Origin: CAZOHG01 sp964579725
Lineage (GTDB): Bacteria > Zhuqueibacterota > JdFR-76 > BMS3Abin05
Assembly (NCBI GenBank): GCA_964579725.1
Contig: CAZOHG010000049.1
Coordinates: 1-26,337 of the forward strand
DNA: 26,337 nucleotides
Direction: 5' to 3'
A model generated the notes under the pieces. That model was not told where the DNA came from and did not search any database. It saw only the letters and a program-made list of their open reading frames with translations. Made by a program: the position numbers and the translations under genes. Within the stretch, counting starts at the first letter, position 1. Every line of letters begins with the position of its first letter. This document shows, in pieces, positions 1 to 8,470 of the stretch.

Positions 1-328
1 TAAAGCCGGACTGAAAGGAAATGGCCGCCTCTACATTTTTGAATTTGGCTAATTTTTCTTCCAAAATCCTGTGCAGTGTCATGGTACCCGCAATCGTTCG
101 GACGGCGGCAGGCCCCACACCGTAGTCATCGATGGCCTTTTGGGCGGCTTTTTTGAGCCGGCCATCATTGGCAAAACCCAAATAATTGTTGGAACACATA
201 TTGAGAACCTTTTTCCCGTCCACCACAATCCAACCGCCCTGAGGGCTTTCAATGGTGCGGATGGTAATGTACATCCCGCTCTTTCGGAGATCCTCCAATT
301 CCTGCGTAATAAAATCCAATTTGGCCAT
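1..328 (-). CDS. kbl: Glycine C-acetyltransferase / 2-amino-3-ketobutyrate CoA ligase, N-terminal part (cut by window edge)
   Basis: The reverse strand from the ATG at 328 reads about 109 residues without a stop and runs off the window. Visible motifs are typical of the alpha-oxoamine synthase family of PLP enzymes: MAKLDFITQELEDLRK at the start, VLNMCSNNYLGF, then the glycine-rich stretch around GVGPAAVRTIAGT and LEEKLAKF. The N-terminal spacing and the NMCSNNYLG form fit Kbl better than BioF. The enzyme joins glycine and acetyl-CoA (or cleaves 2-amino-3-oxobutyrate) in threonine breakdown, in the cytoplasm. A GGAGAAA ribosome-binding site lies 5 bases before the ATG. The PLP-binding lysine would be in the missing part, so Kbl and BioF cannot be fully separated. 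Confidence 0.85.
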   Translation of the reverse strand, partial: MAKLDFITQELEDLRKSGMYITIRTIESPQGGWIVVDGKKVLNMCSNNYLGFANDGRLKKAAQKAIDDYGVGPAAVRTIAGTMTLHRILEEKLAKFKNVEAAISFQSGF

Positions 329-723
329 GGTCGTTTCTCCTTAATTTTTAAAATTCTTTTTCGTTCCACCCTTATTTTTGTAAATCCAACGAGATAAACC
401 CTATTTCGGAGAAAATAGAAATCGATTGAGCGGAGATGGATTTTGACGCTTCACGTGCAAAGTTCCTTAGAAAAAATACCGGTTCAAGACACAAACCTCG
501 GTTTTAATTTGCCAAATATTTGGTTGAATATCAAGTGAAATCTTGCGGGCTGAAAGAAAAAGGGGGAAGAAACAAAGCCAGTTTTGAGGAAAAGAGAACC
601 CGGTGCTGAAAATCTCTGGCCGGGCAGCGTGACTTTTGTGGCTTAAGCCCTTCCGGCCTCAAAAAGGGACGACCTATTTTCAAAAGCATTTTTCCAACGA
701 CTGCCGAGCAAAACAAGCGTTAG
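329..723. other. Intergenic region upstream of kbl; one perfect 12-bp palindrome
   Basis: No convincing gene is seen; short open frames here lack ribosome-binding sites. The stretch holds the upstream region of kbl. A perfect palindrome CCAAATATTTGG sits at 512-523 and could be a binding site for a dimeric regulator, but only one copy is present. I could not place a clear promoter for kbl. Confidence 0.4.
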
Positions 724-743
724 AAAAAAGTCAGCCAAGCCGA
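724..743 (-). terminator. Putative rho-independent terminator of the two-kinase operon
   Basis: Reading the minus strand just after the kinase stop codon, TCGGC-TTG-GCTGA can form a 5-bp stem (one G.U pair) and is followed by C and six T. The stem is short, so this is a moderate call; its position directly after the last gene of the operon supports it. Confidence 0.4.
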
Positions 744-747
744 TTCC

Positions 748-3700
748 CTATTTTTCGTCCAAGATATGACGTATTTTTTGCGCGACTTGTTCAATGGAAA
801 AGGGTTTGTTAATGAAATGAATTCCTTTGTCCAAAATGCCCCTGTGCGCGATGTGGTTGTCCGTGTACCCCGAAGCAAAAAGCACTTTGACATGCGGCAT
901 TCTGTCGGTAACCACATCGGCCAATTCGCGGCCATCCATTTGAGGCATGATGACATCGGTAAACAACAAATCGATCGGTTCCGATTGGGCATCTAAAAGA
1001 ACCAGTGCTTCCTTGCCATTGGCTGCCGGCAGTACTTTGTAGCCTAACCGCTTCAAGCCGCGCTGGATGAAAGTCCGAATTTCGTCCTCGTCTTCCGCAA
1101 CCAAAATGGTTTCACTGCCTCGAAGAGCCTCTTCATCCACTTGCTTTTCTTTTTCGTGCATTTCTTCTTCGGTGGCTGCCGGCCACAAGATTTTGAAAGT
1201 TGTTCCCTTTTCGGGTTCGCTGTACACATAAATACTGCCCCCGTTCTGCTTCACAATCCCGTAAATGGTGGCCAGACCAAGCCCCGTTCCGCGGGACAGC
1301 CCCTTTGTTGTGAAAAAGGGCTCAAAAATGTGAGAAAGAACATCTTCGTCCATTCCTTTGCCGGTGTCGCTTACGGCCAACATGACGAACTGCCCGGGTC
1401 GGGCTCCGGCGTGTTCCGCGACGTACTGTTCGTCCAGAGTAAAATTGGCCGTTTCAATGGTGATTTTCATTTCGGAGGCGCGTGTCCGAGCCTCTTCAAT
1501 GGCGTCTCGAGCATTCACAATTAGATTAATGAGAATTTGTTCAAACTGGCTTCTGTCGGCTTTAATGGTCCACACCTCAGGACTCAATTGCAGTTGCAAA
1601 TTCATGTTTTCACCAATGAGGCGGCGCAACATACCCATCGATTCGTGAATTTGGGCATTGACATTGAGAACCTCGGGATGAATGACCTGCTTGCGCCCAA
1701 AAGCCAACAACTGGCGCGTGAGGCGCGCAGCTCGATTGCCGGCTTTCAGGATTTCCTCCACATCGCCCCGGCGGGGATCTTCAGGCTCCAAATCCATGAG
1801 AAGCATTTCCGAATACCCATTAATGGCGGTTAAAATATTGTTGAAATCGTGGGCTATGCCTCCGGCCAATTGTCCCACCGCTTCCAATTTTTGGGATTGG
1901 CGAAGCTGCTCTTCCAAATGTCGTTCTTTGGTAATGTCTCGCTTCACCGCCGCATAGGCGATCATTTCCCCGGCCGGATTTTTAATCGGGAAAATGGTGG
2001 CATCTTCCCAAAAAAGTTCCCCGTTCTTCTTTTGATTCATAAAGGTACCGTGCCACGGCTTTCCGGATTTGATTGTTTTCCACAACGTCTGGTAAAATTC
2101 CCGACCGTGCTTGCCGCTTTTCAAAATTCGCGGATTTTTTCCAACCGCTTCCTCCGCCGTATACCCTGTGAGTCGTTCGAAAGCGGGATTAACATATTGA
2201 ATTTTGGCATTAAGGTCGGTAATGACCACGGCTTCGTGGGCCTGTTGCACAACTTCCGCCAAACGATTAATCTGTTCTTCCGCCTGCTTGACTTCTGTAA
2301 TGTCGCGGGCCAGTGAAATGACACAGGGAATGCCTCCCAAATCAATTCGACGCGCGGAAATCGACCCGATCCGAATGGCTCCACTTTTCACCCGAAAACG
2401 AGCCTTAAAATTCTGCACCTCTCCTTTTTGCCAAAGTTCCTTTAAAAAATCTGCTTGTCTCTCACGGTCAGCCCAGAGGTGAACGTCCGTTACACTTTTC
2501 CCAATGATTTCCTCTCGAGCGTATCCGACCAATTCCGTAAAGCGATCGTTGATTTCCAAATAGACGCCGTCCTCGATTCGATTAATACTAATGGCGTCGG
2601 GGCCTGTTTGAAAAATCGTGCGAAAACGCTGCTCCTTCTCCCGGAGTAAAATTTCCTGCTGCTTTCGCTCGGTAATGTCCTGGAGGATGCCTAAAGTGGC
2701 GACGACCTGCCCCGTTTGGGCATCTCGAATGGGAACGGCAGAATCGTTTACCCAGCGCGTCACGCCATCCGGTGTCAAAATTCGCATGTCCATGGAGTAA
2801 TGTTTCAACTTTCCGTTGCGGGACAGCCGTCCGTATTCTTCCACACTGGCGGTAGTGCTGGAATCGGCGACGCGCAATTCCTGTACCAATTCCTTCATTT
2901 TGGTCGCCGTCATTTCTTCGGGTCGCACACCGAAAAGATCCTTGATTTCCCGGCCCACAAAATCGTATTCGCCCGTGAGCAAATTCAGGCGGTACGGAAC
3001 GCCGTGGGCGCTTTCAATGGCCTGACGGTAAATGGCGTGCACGTCAGACAAACGTTTTTCGACCAGTTTTTCTCGGGTCACATCCAACGCAAAAGCCACC
3101 ACCACATCTTGACCAAAATAATTTCCCTTGCTCAAACGGACAATTTTCGGAAAGATTTCGCCGTTTTTGCGCCGTCCCCAAAATTCGAATTGCTGGGGTT
3201 CACCGGCAAAGGCCTTTTCCACCATTTGAGCCACGGCCTTCAAATCATTTTTGTCCGGTGCCGACACAAATTCCGGCGTTCGACCCAAAAATTCTTCTCG
3301 GGAGTATCCGTACATTTTTTCCGCAGCGCGATTAACGGCCAAAAATCGCCCCTCTCGATCCTGAATGTAAATAGCATCGATGGCATTGTCAAAAATGCTG
3401 CGATAGGTTTGTTCGGAACGTTCCAACGACTCAAGGATTTGTTTCTTTTCGGAAATGTCGCGTTCCACCGAAAAAAGAAATTTTTTACCATCTAACTTTA
3501 ACAAGCGGGCGTGGACGTCAACTTCAAAATGGGTCCCGTCCTTACGAACGTGCGTTGTCTCAAATGAAATACTCCCCTTCTCCAACAATCTTTTCGCTCT
3601 TTCGCCGATTTTATTTCGGTTTGCTTCGTCGTCCAAAACGTCGAAAGTTTGCCCCACCAATTCTTCCCGAGAATATCCGGTTTTTTCCAAAGCCAAGTGA

Positions 3701-5127
3701 TTGACATCCACAATGATCGGAAACCCTTTTTCATCTATTTCTGACAGAAAAATCATGTCCCCGGCTTCTTCAAAAAGGGCGTGGTATTTGGCTTCCTTTT
3801 CTTCCCTATCGCGCTCAGATTGTTCTTTTTCTTTGGCCAATTTAAGCGAAAAAAGCGCGAATCCGAGGTCGCGAGCCACCTCGTCTAAAAGGTCGATTTC
3901 CTCTTTTTCAAACGCATTCACACGGTCGGAATAGACATTGAGCACCCCGTAGATTTTTTTTTCGTATATCATTGGAAAGGCGGCAGAAGATTTGTACCCT
4001 TGCTTTAAGGCCTCCGGGCGCCAGTGAGCAAAGGCAGGGTCGGTTAAAATGTCCCGCATGAAAACCGATTTGGCGGTACGAAAAGCTGTGCCCGTCGGCC
4101 CTTTTCCGGTGGGAGTGTTGTCCCATGTAATGACAATATTTTTTAAATAGTCTTTTTCAAAACCCGATTGCGCTACGGGCACCACACGCCCGGTGGCATG
4201 GTTTTGTTTCCCGATCCACACAAATCGGTATTGATTAATTTGACTCAACAAATCGCAAGCTTTTTGCAGGAGTTTTTTCTCATCCTTTTCCAAAACGATG
4301 AGTTGATTAATATCCCGAATCGAGCGCAGCAAGCGATTGAGAAAGCGAATGTTTTCCTCTTTTTTTCGACTTTCGCTGACATCGCGAAAAATCAGGACGA
4401 CCCCTTCAATTTTTCCGCTGTCGTCACACAGGGGAGCACCGCTGTGCGCAATAGGAATTTTCTTGCCTTCCCGCGAGATCAAAACAATTTGGTTGCCCAG
4501 TTCCACTGACCGGCGTTTTTTCAGCACGATTTCCACCGGATTTTCAGCCTGTTCCGATGTAATTTCATGCTCAATGTGAAAAACTTTTTCAATGGGCTTT
4601 CCCACGGCTTCGTTTTTCGGCCAGCCCGTTAAGCGTTCCGCCACCGGGTTCAAAAAGATGATTTCGCCTTTCCGATTGGTGGCAATAACGGCGTCATTAA
4701 TACCGGTTAAAATACTGGTCAACCATTTTTCGCTTTTGCGCAAGCGTTTTTCCATTTGGTGCTGGTAGAGAGCCATCTCAATGGCGGAGAGCAAATCGCG
4801 GTCGGTGAAGGGCTTCACCAAATAGCCGGAAGGGGACGTTCTTTTCGCCCGGTTCACCATGGCTTCGTCCCCGTAGGCGGTCACGAAAATAATAGGAACG
4901 TCCGAGAATTTACGGATTCTTCCGGCGGCGGCAATGCCGTCCATCGTACCTTTGAGCACAATGTCCATTAGAATCAAATCGGGGGTCAGGTCGCGAGCCG
5001 CCTTAACGGCCTCTTTACCCGTCGCCATAATCCCGACAGGCTGGTAATTGAGGCGACGCAAAATGGCGTCCATATCCTCCGCAATGATTCGCTCATCCTC
5101 GACAATTAGTATCCGTGGTTTAGCCAT
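748..5127 (-). CDS. Hybrid sensor histidine kinase, REC-PAS-GAF-PAS(x5)-HisKA-HATPase-REC
   Basis: This 1459-residue protein has no membrane segment, so it is probably a cytoplasmic sensor. Approximate domains: receiver 5-120 (phospho-acceptor Asp55, Lys105); PAS 138-255; GAF 283-432; PAS 447-562, 575-690, 697-825, 833-948 and 957-1070; HisKA about 1083-1147 with phospho-His1093 in GGIAHDFNN; HATPase about 1190-1318 (N-box Asn1206, DTGKGM 1254-1259, GTGLGL 1280-1285); second receiver 1340-1456 (Asp1391, Lys1441). The ATG at 5127 is preferred over an upstream in-frame start at 5157 because AAGAAGG precedes it at good spacing. Its first 8 bases overlap the end of the upstream kinase gene, so translation is probably coupled. 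There is no DNA-binding output domain, so phosphate must pass to another protein. The signal sensed is unknown. Confidence 0.93.
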   Translation of the reverse strand: MAKPRILIVEDERIIAEDMDAILRRLNYQPVGIMATGKEAVKAARDLTPDLILMDIVLKGTMDGIAAAGRIRKFSDVPIIFVTAYGDEAMVNRAKRTSPSGYLVKPFTDRDLLSAIEMALYQHQMEKRLRKSEKWLTSILTGINDAVIATNRKGEIIFLNPVAERLTGWPKNEAVGKPIEKVFHIEHEITSEQAENPVEIVLKKRRSVELGNQIVLISREGKKIPIAHSGAPLCDDSGKIEGVVLIFRDVSESRKKEENIRFLNRLLRSIRDINQLIVLEKDEKKLLQKACDLLSQINQYRFVWIGKQNHATGRVVPVAQSGFEKDYLKNIVITWDNTPTGKGPTGTAFRTAKSVFMRDILTDPAFAHWRPEALKQGYKSSAAFPMIYEKKIYGVLNVYSDRVNAFEKEEIDLLDEVARDLGFALFSLKLAKEKEQSERDREEKEAKYHALFEEAGDMIFLSEIDEKGFPIIVDVNHLALEKTGYSREELVGQTFDVLDDEANRNKIGERAKRLLEKGSISFETTHVRKDGTHFEVDVHARLLKLDGKKFLFSVERDISEKKQILESLERSEQTYRSIFDNAIDAIYIQDREGRFLAVNRAAEKMYGYSREEFLGRTPEFVSAPDKNDLKAVAQMVEKAFAGEPQQFEFWGRRKNGEIFPKIVRLSKGNYFGQDVVVAFALDVTREKLVEKRLSDVHAIYRQAIESAHGVPYRLNLLTGEYDFVGREIKDLFGVRPEEMTATKMKELVQELRVADSSTTASVEEYGRLSRNGKLKHYSMDMRILTPDGVTRWVNDSAVPIRDAQTGQVVATLGILQDITERKQQEILLREKEQRFRTIFQTGPDAISINRIEDGVYLEINDRFTELVGYAREEIIGKSVTDVHLWADRERQADFLKELWQKGEVQNFKARFRVKSGAIRIGSISARRIDLGGIPCVISLARDITEVKQAEEQINRLAEVVQQAHEAVVITDLNAKIQYVNPAFERLTGYTAEEAVGKNPRILKSGKHGREFYQTLWKTIKSGKPWHGTFMNQKKNGELFWEDATIFPIKNPAGEMIAYAAVKRDITKERHLEEQLRQSQKLEAVGQLAGGIAHDFNNILTAINGYSEMLLMDLEPEDPRRGDVEEILKAGNRAARLTRQLLAFGRKQVIHPEVLNVNAQIHESMGMLRRLIGENMNLQLQLSPEVWTIKADRSQFEQILINLIVNARDAIEEARTRASEMKITIETANFTLDEQYVAEHAGARPGQFVMLAVSDTGKGMDEDVLSHIFEPFFTTKGLSRGTGLGLATIYGIVKQNGGSIYVYSEPEKGTTFKILWPAATEEEMHEKEKQVDEEALRGSETILVAEDEDEIRTFIQRGLKRLGYKVLPAANGKEALVLLDAQSEPIDLLFTDVIMPQMDGRELADVVTDRMPHVKVLFASGYTDNHIAHRGILDKGIHFINKPFSIEQVAQKIRHILDEK

Positions 5128-7024
5128 GGGTTTTTTCCTTCTTAAATCGAACAACAAAATGGGTGCCGGAATTCGAATGCATCGTTACCGTACCCTGCAA
5201 TTGGTCTTCCGCCAAAATTTTGACCAACCGAAGGCCGAGCGCCGTCGGACGATTCCAATCGAAATCCGGCGGCATTCCCACACCGTTATCCGAAATACTC
5301 AGTTGGTAGGTCTTTCCTGCCAATTTGTTTAACCGCACGGAAATTTCAGGCGTCCGGTTTTTCGCGCGGAAAAATGTCTCGGGGAAGGCATATTTAATGG
5401 AATTTGTAACAAGTTCGTTTAAAATGAGTCCACAGGCAATGGCCTGCGAAACATTCAGGGCGATTTTCCCGCCTTCAACCGAAAAACGGATTTTTCGCAA
5501 TCCGATCTGGTAAGCCCGAGAAATTTCTTCCACAAGCGAGCGGGCGTATTCCGTAAAGCGAATACGCGCCAAATCGGTTGAGCGGTACAATTTTTCGTGA
5601 ATCAGGCCCATTGTTCGGATGCGATTCTGGCTTTCCAACAAAATTTGCGCCGTCCTGGCTTGTGAGACACCATTGGCCTGAAGCCGGAGCAAACTGGACA
5701 CAATTTGGAGGTTGTTTTTGACCCGATGGTGGATTTCTCTGAGCAGCAGTTCCTTTTCTTCCAGCGAATGCTGCAAGGCTTGTTTGGCTTTAATGCGCTC
5801 GGTGACATCCCGAATAATGGCGGCTAAAATCATTCCCTTTTTGGTGGGAATAGAAAACGCCAGCGATTCGATGGTTTTGTACGCGCCGTTTTGGAGTTGG
5901 ATTTTGGTTTCGTATTTCCGATTGAGCCAGGGCGCTTTCCCAAATTGAAAGAAATCGTCCAGACGTGTTCTCACGGCCTGGCGGAGTTCCGGTGTGAGGG
6001 CTGCCTCGGGAGTAGCTTTCAATTGAATTTCATATAGAGGTTCTCCCACGACTTCCTCCTCTAACAAGCCGAAAATCTGTTCCGCGCCTCGATTCCAATG
6101 GGTTACCCGCCCCTGCTCGTCCGTCACAACAATCCCGTCCAGCGAATTTTCCACAACACCTCGAAATTTCGATTCGCTCTCCCGCAAGGCCTGTTCCATC
6201 CGCACACGGTGCGAAATGTCGGTAATGGAGACCAAAACATATGCCCAATCCTCGCGGTTTTCTTCCGGAATTCGAACCCCGATTTGAATGTGCAGCTTCT
6301 CCCCGGAGGATTTGTACGTGGTGGCCTCAGCCTGGAATTCCATTTTTCCCTCAAAAAGCGACACCAATTCGTCCCGAAAAACAGCGTAGGTTTCCGGGCC
6401 AAAGGTTTGAATGAGGCCTTTCACTAACGCTGCCTTGCTTGGATAGCCGTACAGATTCAACGTAAATGGGTTGACGTCCAGTACCCGCACCTTTCTGACG
6501 CAGGCCTTTAAATCCTCCGGATGCTCGATGAAATACCGTCTGAAATCGGCAACTCCCCGTTTTTTCAAATCATTGAGAAAAGTCCGAACGTCCGAAAAAT
6601 CCTCCACCCAAACCGAAATGGGTACGTGCTCAAACAAAAATCCATAGCGGGGCTCGCTTCGGGCAGCCGGATTTCCAAATGAGCCGTGTTTTTCTTCACC
6701 TTTTCCGGAATTTTGTTTTTGCCCTTTGGCCGCTCTTTTCCTCCGAACAGTCGCCAAACCGAAACCAAAAGACAAAGCCAAAAACACGGACACAGCCGTT
6801 AATTTTGAGGAGCAAATCGGTACGGCCGAGAAGCCGATTGTCGTTCCCCCAACCATTGAAACCAATTTGGAAAAAACCAATCCGTTGAGCATGGGCGCTG
6901 GCCGTCCCAGTGGTACAAATAGGCGCACCGCTTTCCCCAATTTCCCGATGATTTTTTCGGGAGGAAAACGGAAAAACGCAGCCAAATCTGTCGGGCTCCC
7001 CCGATGTTTGGAATTCCTTTTCAT
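5120..7024 (-). CDS. PAS sensor histidine kinase of the HisKA_2/HWE type, probably membrane-anchored
   Basis: The protein has 634 residues from the ATG at 7024, which follows GGGTGA by 7 bases; a TTG 18 bases upstream is the alternative start. Residues about 44-70 and 74-92 are hydrophobic and may be one or two membrane passes. PAS-like regions follow at about 125-270 and 282-410. The kinase core begins with LLLREIHHRVKNNLQIVSSL at 427 onward, the hallmark of HisKA_2 (acceptor His in the pair 432-433). ATP-binding motifs are NELVTNSIKYAF (N-box), DNGVGMP (579-585) and a G2-like ALGLRLV. It lacks a receiver or output domain. The stop overlaps the start of the giant hybrid kinase, whose N-terminal receiver is a natural partner; that pairing is inference. 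A promoter candidate lies about 150 bp upstream. Confidence 0.9.
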   Translation of the reverse strand: MKRNSKHRGSPTDLAAFFRFPPEKIIGKLGKAVRLFVPLGRPAPMLNGLVFSKLVSMVGGTTIGFSAVPICSSKLTAVSVFLALSFGFGLATVRRKRAAKGQKQNSGKGEEKHGSFGNPAARSEPRYGFLFEHVPISVWVEDFSDVRTFLNDLKKRGVADFRRYFIEHPEDLKACVRKVRVLDVNPFTLNLYGYPSKAALVKGLIQTFGPETYAVFRDELVSLFEGKMEFQAEATTYKSSGEKLHIQIGVRIPEENREDWAYVLVSITDISHRVRMEQALRESESKFRGVVENSLDGIVVTDEQGRVTHWNRGAEQIFGLLEEEVVGEPLYEIQLKATPEAALTPELRQAVRTRLDDFFQFGKAPWLNRKYETKIQLQNGAYKTIESLAFSIPTKKGMILAAIIRDVTERIKAKQALQHSLEEKELLLREIHHRVKNNLQIVSSLLRLQANGVSQARTAQILLESQNRIRTMGLIHEKLYRSTDLARIRFTEYARSLVEEISRAYQIGLRKIRFSVEGGKIALNVSQAIACGLILNELVTNSIKYAFPETFFRAKNRTPEISVRLNKLAGKTYQLSISDNGVGMPPDFDWNRPTALGLRLVKILAEDQLQGTVTMHSNSGTHFVVRFKKEKTHG

Positions 7025-7173
7025 TCGGTTTTCACCCAGCAAAGAATTTTTGGGAATAAAAAAACAGATGTCCCCTGGACTGACAAAAAACGATCCCGGA
7101 AGAAATTTGGAGATAAGTGGATCCGTACAAAAACGGACAAAATCCCTGTAATAAATCGGCAGGAATGTACTTT

Positions 7174-7202
7174 AAATTAATGCATATTCCGCCATTTGTC
7201 AA
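7174..7202 (-). promoter_or_regulatory. Putative promoter of the two-kinase operon
   Basis: On the minus strand TTGACA (7202-7197) is followed after exactly 17 bases by TAATTT (7179-7174). The -35 box is a perfect sigma-70 match; the -10 box is weaker but has the TAnnTT form seen upstream of other genes in this window. It would give a leader of roughly 140 bases. Confidence 0.45.
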
Positions 7203-7523
7203 CATTTTTTTAAGAGTTTGCAGAATTTTAATTTTTTTGGCCTCCGGCCCGGGCATTTAGACTCAACAGCGCCATCTCTTTGGCGCTTCGAAAGCCTTTT
7301 CCCGCAAATCGATTTCACCTTGCTTTTCACAAAAACTTGTCTTAAATTCTTGAGATGCCGGGAGCGGCAACAGTGGGCTTCTAAATTTTGGGGGAAATTC
7401 CCGCTGTTTGGCAACAATGAAGTCGGGAAGTGCTCATTTTTCGGCGCCAGCGGCGTTCGCCTGTAAAAAACTCCCCCGAATTTCCAAAGGGATGGAATCA
7501 AAACCAGCAGATTTTTTGAGTCA
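7203..7523. other. Divergent intergenic region before lpxH
   Basis: No gene is supported here. A perfect 7-bp inverted repeat (AGCGCCA-TCTCTT-TGGCGCT, 7268-7287) is present without a T tract. A weak promoter-like pair for the plus strand, TTGCTT (7320-7325), 17 bases, TAAATT (7343-7348), lies about 175 bp before lpxH. Neither is strong on its own. Confidence 0.3.
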
Positions 7524-8264
7524 ATGAAAAAGGCCTATTTTTTTTCCGATGTTCATATCGGATCACACGACCGTGAAAGTGAGCTTTTAAAAGAGAATTA
7601 TTTGCAGTCGTTTTTTAATTTTCTTGCAGGTGAAAAAGATTTTTCTCTTTACATTGTGGGCGATTTATTTGACTTTTGGTTCGAATACAAACACGCCATC
7701 CCGATTCATTACCAGCACATTCTCTCCAAATTAATGCACCTACGCGAACGCGGGGTGCCCATTACTTTTATTTCGGGAAACCACGATTTTTGGATGCGGA
7801 ACTTTTTTCAAGAACAAATGGGCATCCCCACTTTTCACGGGGTTCACGAGGAAAAGATCTTGGGAAAATCCTTTCATTTTTTCCACGGGGATGGCATTGT
7901 GGAGAAGGACGTCGGGTATCGAACATTAAAAAAAATCCTGCAAAATCCACTTGTCATCCGGCTCTACCAGTGGATTCACCCCGATATCGGGATTCCGATC
8001 GCCCGGTACGCCTCCCATTTGAGTCGTAACCACTACGTACTGGAACCCGAGGAGGCCGCTGCCGAAGACCTTGAATATCTGGCGTACGCGCGTCGTCAAT
8101 TTCAGGCCGGGGCGGACGTAGTCATTATGGGGCACACGCACCGTCCGGTTTTTCATCAGGAAAACGGGAAAACCTACATAAATTTGGGCGATTGGCTGGT
8201 ACACTTTACGTACGCCGTTTTTGACGGGGAAAATTTTGAGCTGAAGACCTGGCAACTGAAGTGA
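7524..8264 (+). CDS. lpxH: UDP-2,3-diacylglucosamine diphosphatase LpxH (calcineurin-like metallophosphoesterase)
   Basis: The 246-residue protein has the full calcineurin-like metal-binding set: SDVHIG (Asp9, His11), GDLFDFW (Asp47), GNHDFW (Asn86, His87), HGD (His121) and GHTHRP (His204, His206). The GDLFDFWFEY form, the HGDG block and the length fit LpxH, which cleaves UDP-2,3-diacylglucosamine to lipid X and UMP at the inner face of the cytoplasmic membrane in lipid A synthesis. This implies a diderm cell with lipopolysaccharide. The ATG at 7524 has only a weak ribosome-binding site (TTGAG nearby). It is followed on the same strand by a penicillin-binding protein, another envelope gene, 206 bp downstream. 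A more general phosphoesterase of the same fold cannot be excluded. Confidence 0.85.
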   Translation: MKKAYFFSDVHIGSHDRESELLKENYLQSFFNFLAGEKDFSLYIVGDLFDFWFEYKHAIPIHYQHILSKLMHLRERGVPITFISGNHDFWMRNFFQEQMGIPTFHGVHEEKILGKSFHFFHGDGIVEKDVGYRTLKKILQNPLVIRLYQWIHPDIGIPIARYASHLSRNHYVLEPEEAAAEDLEYLAYARRQFQAGADVVIMGHTHRPVFHQENGKTYINLGDWLVHFTYAVFDGENFELKTWQLK

Positions 8265-8470
8265 AATGGCACTACCAGGAAGGCCCGGGGTTGCGCTTCC
8301 GTCGGAAGAAATTTTCCAGGAACAGAGCAGCCCCGTTAGAAGGAACTCCCTGCCTTTTCTTGCGTTTACACTCAAGACCCGGGGCGTTTTACCAATTTTA
8401 AGAGAGACTCCTCGGCAAACAACGGGAAAAATTGTGACTGAAAATTTGGAAGGGAATTGGGTATTTTTTT

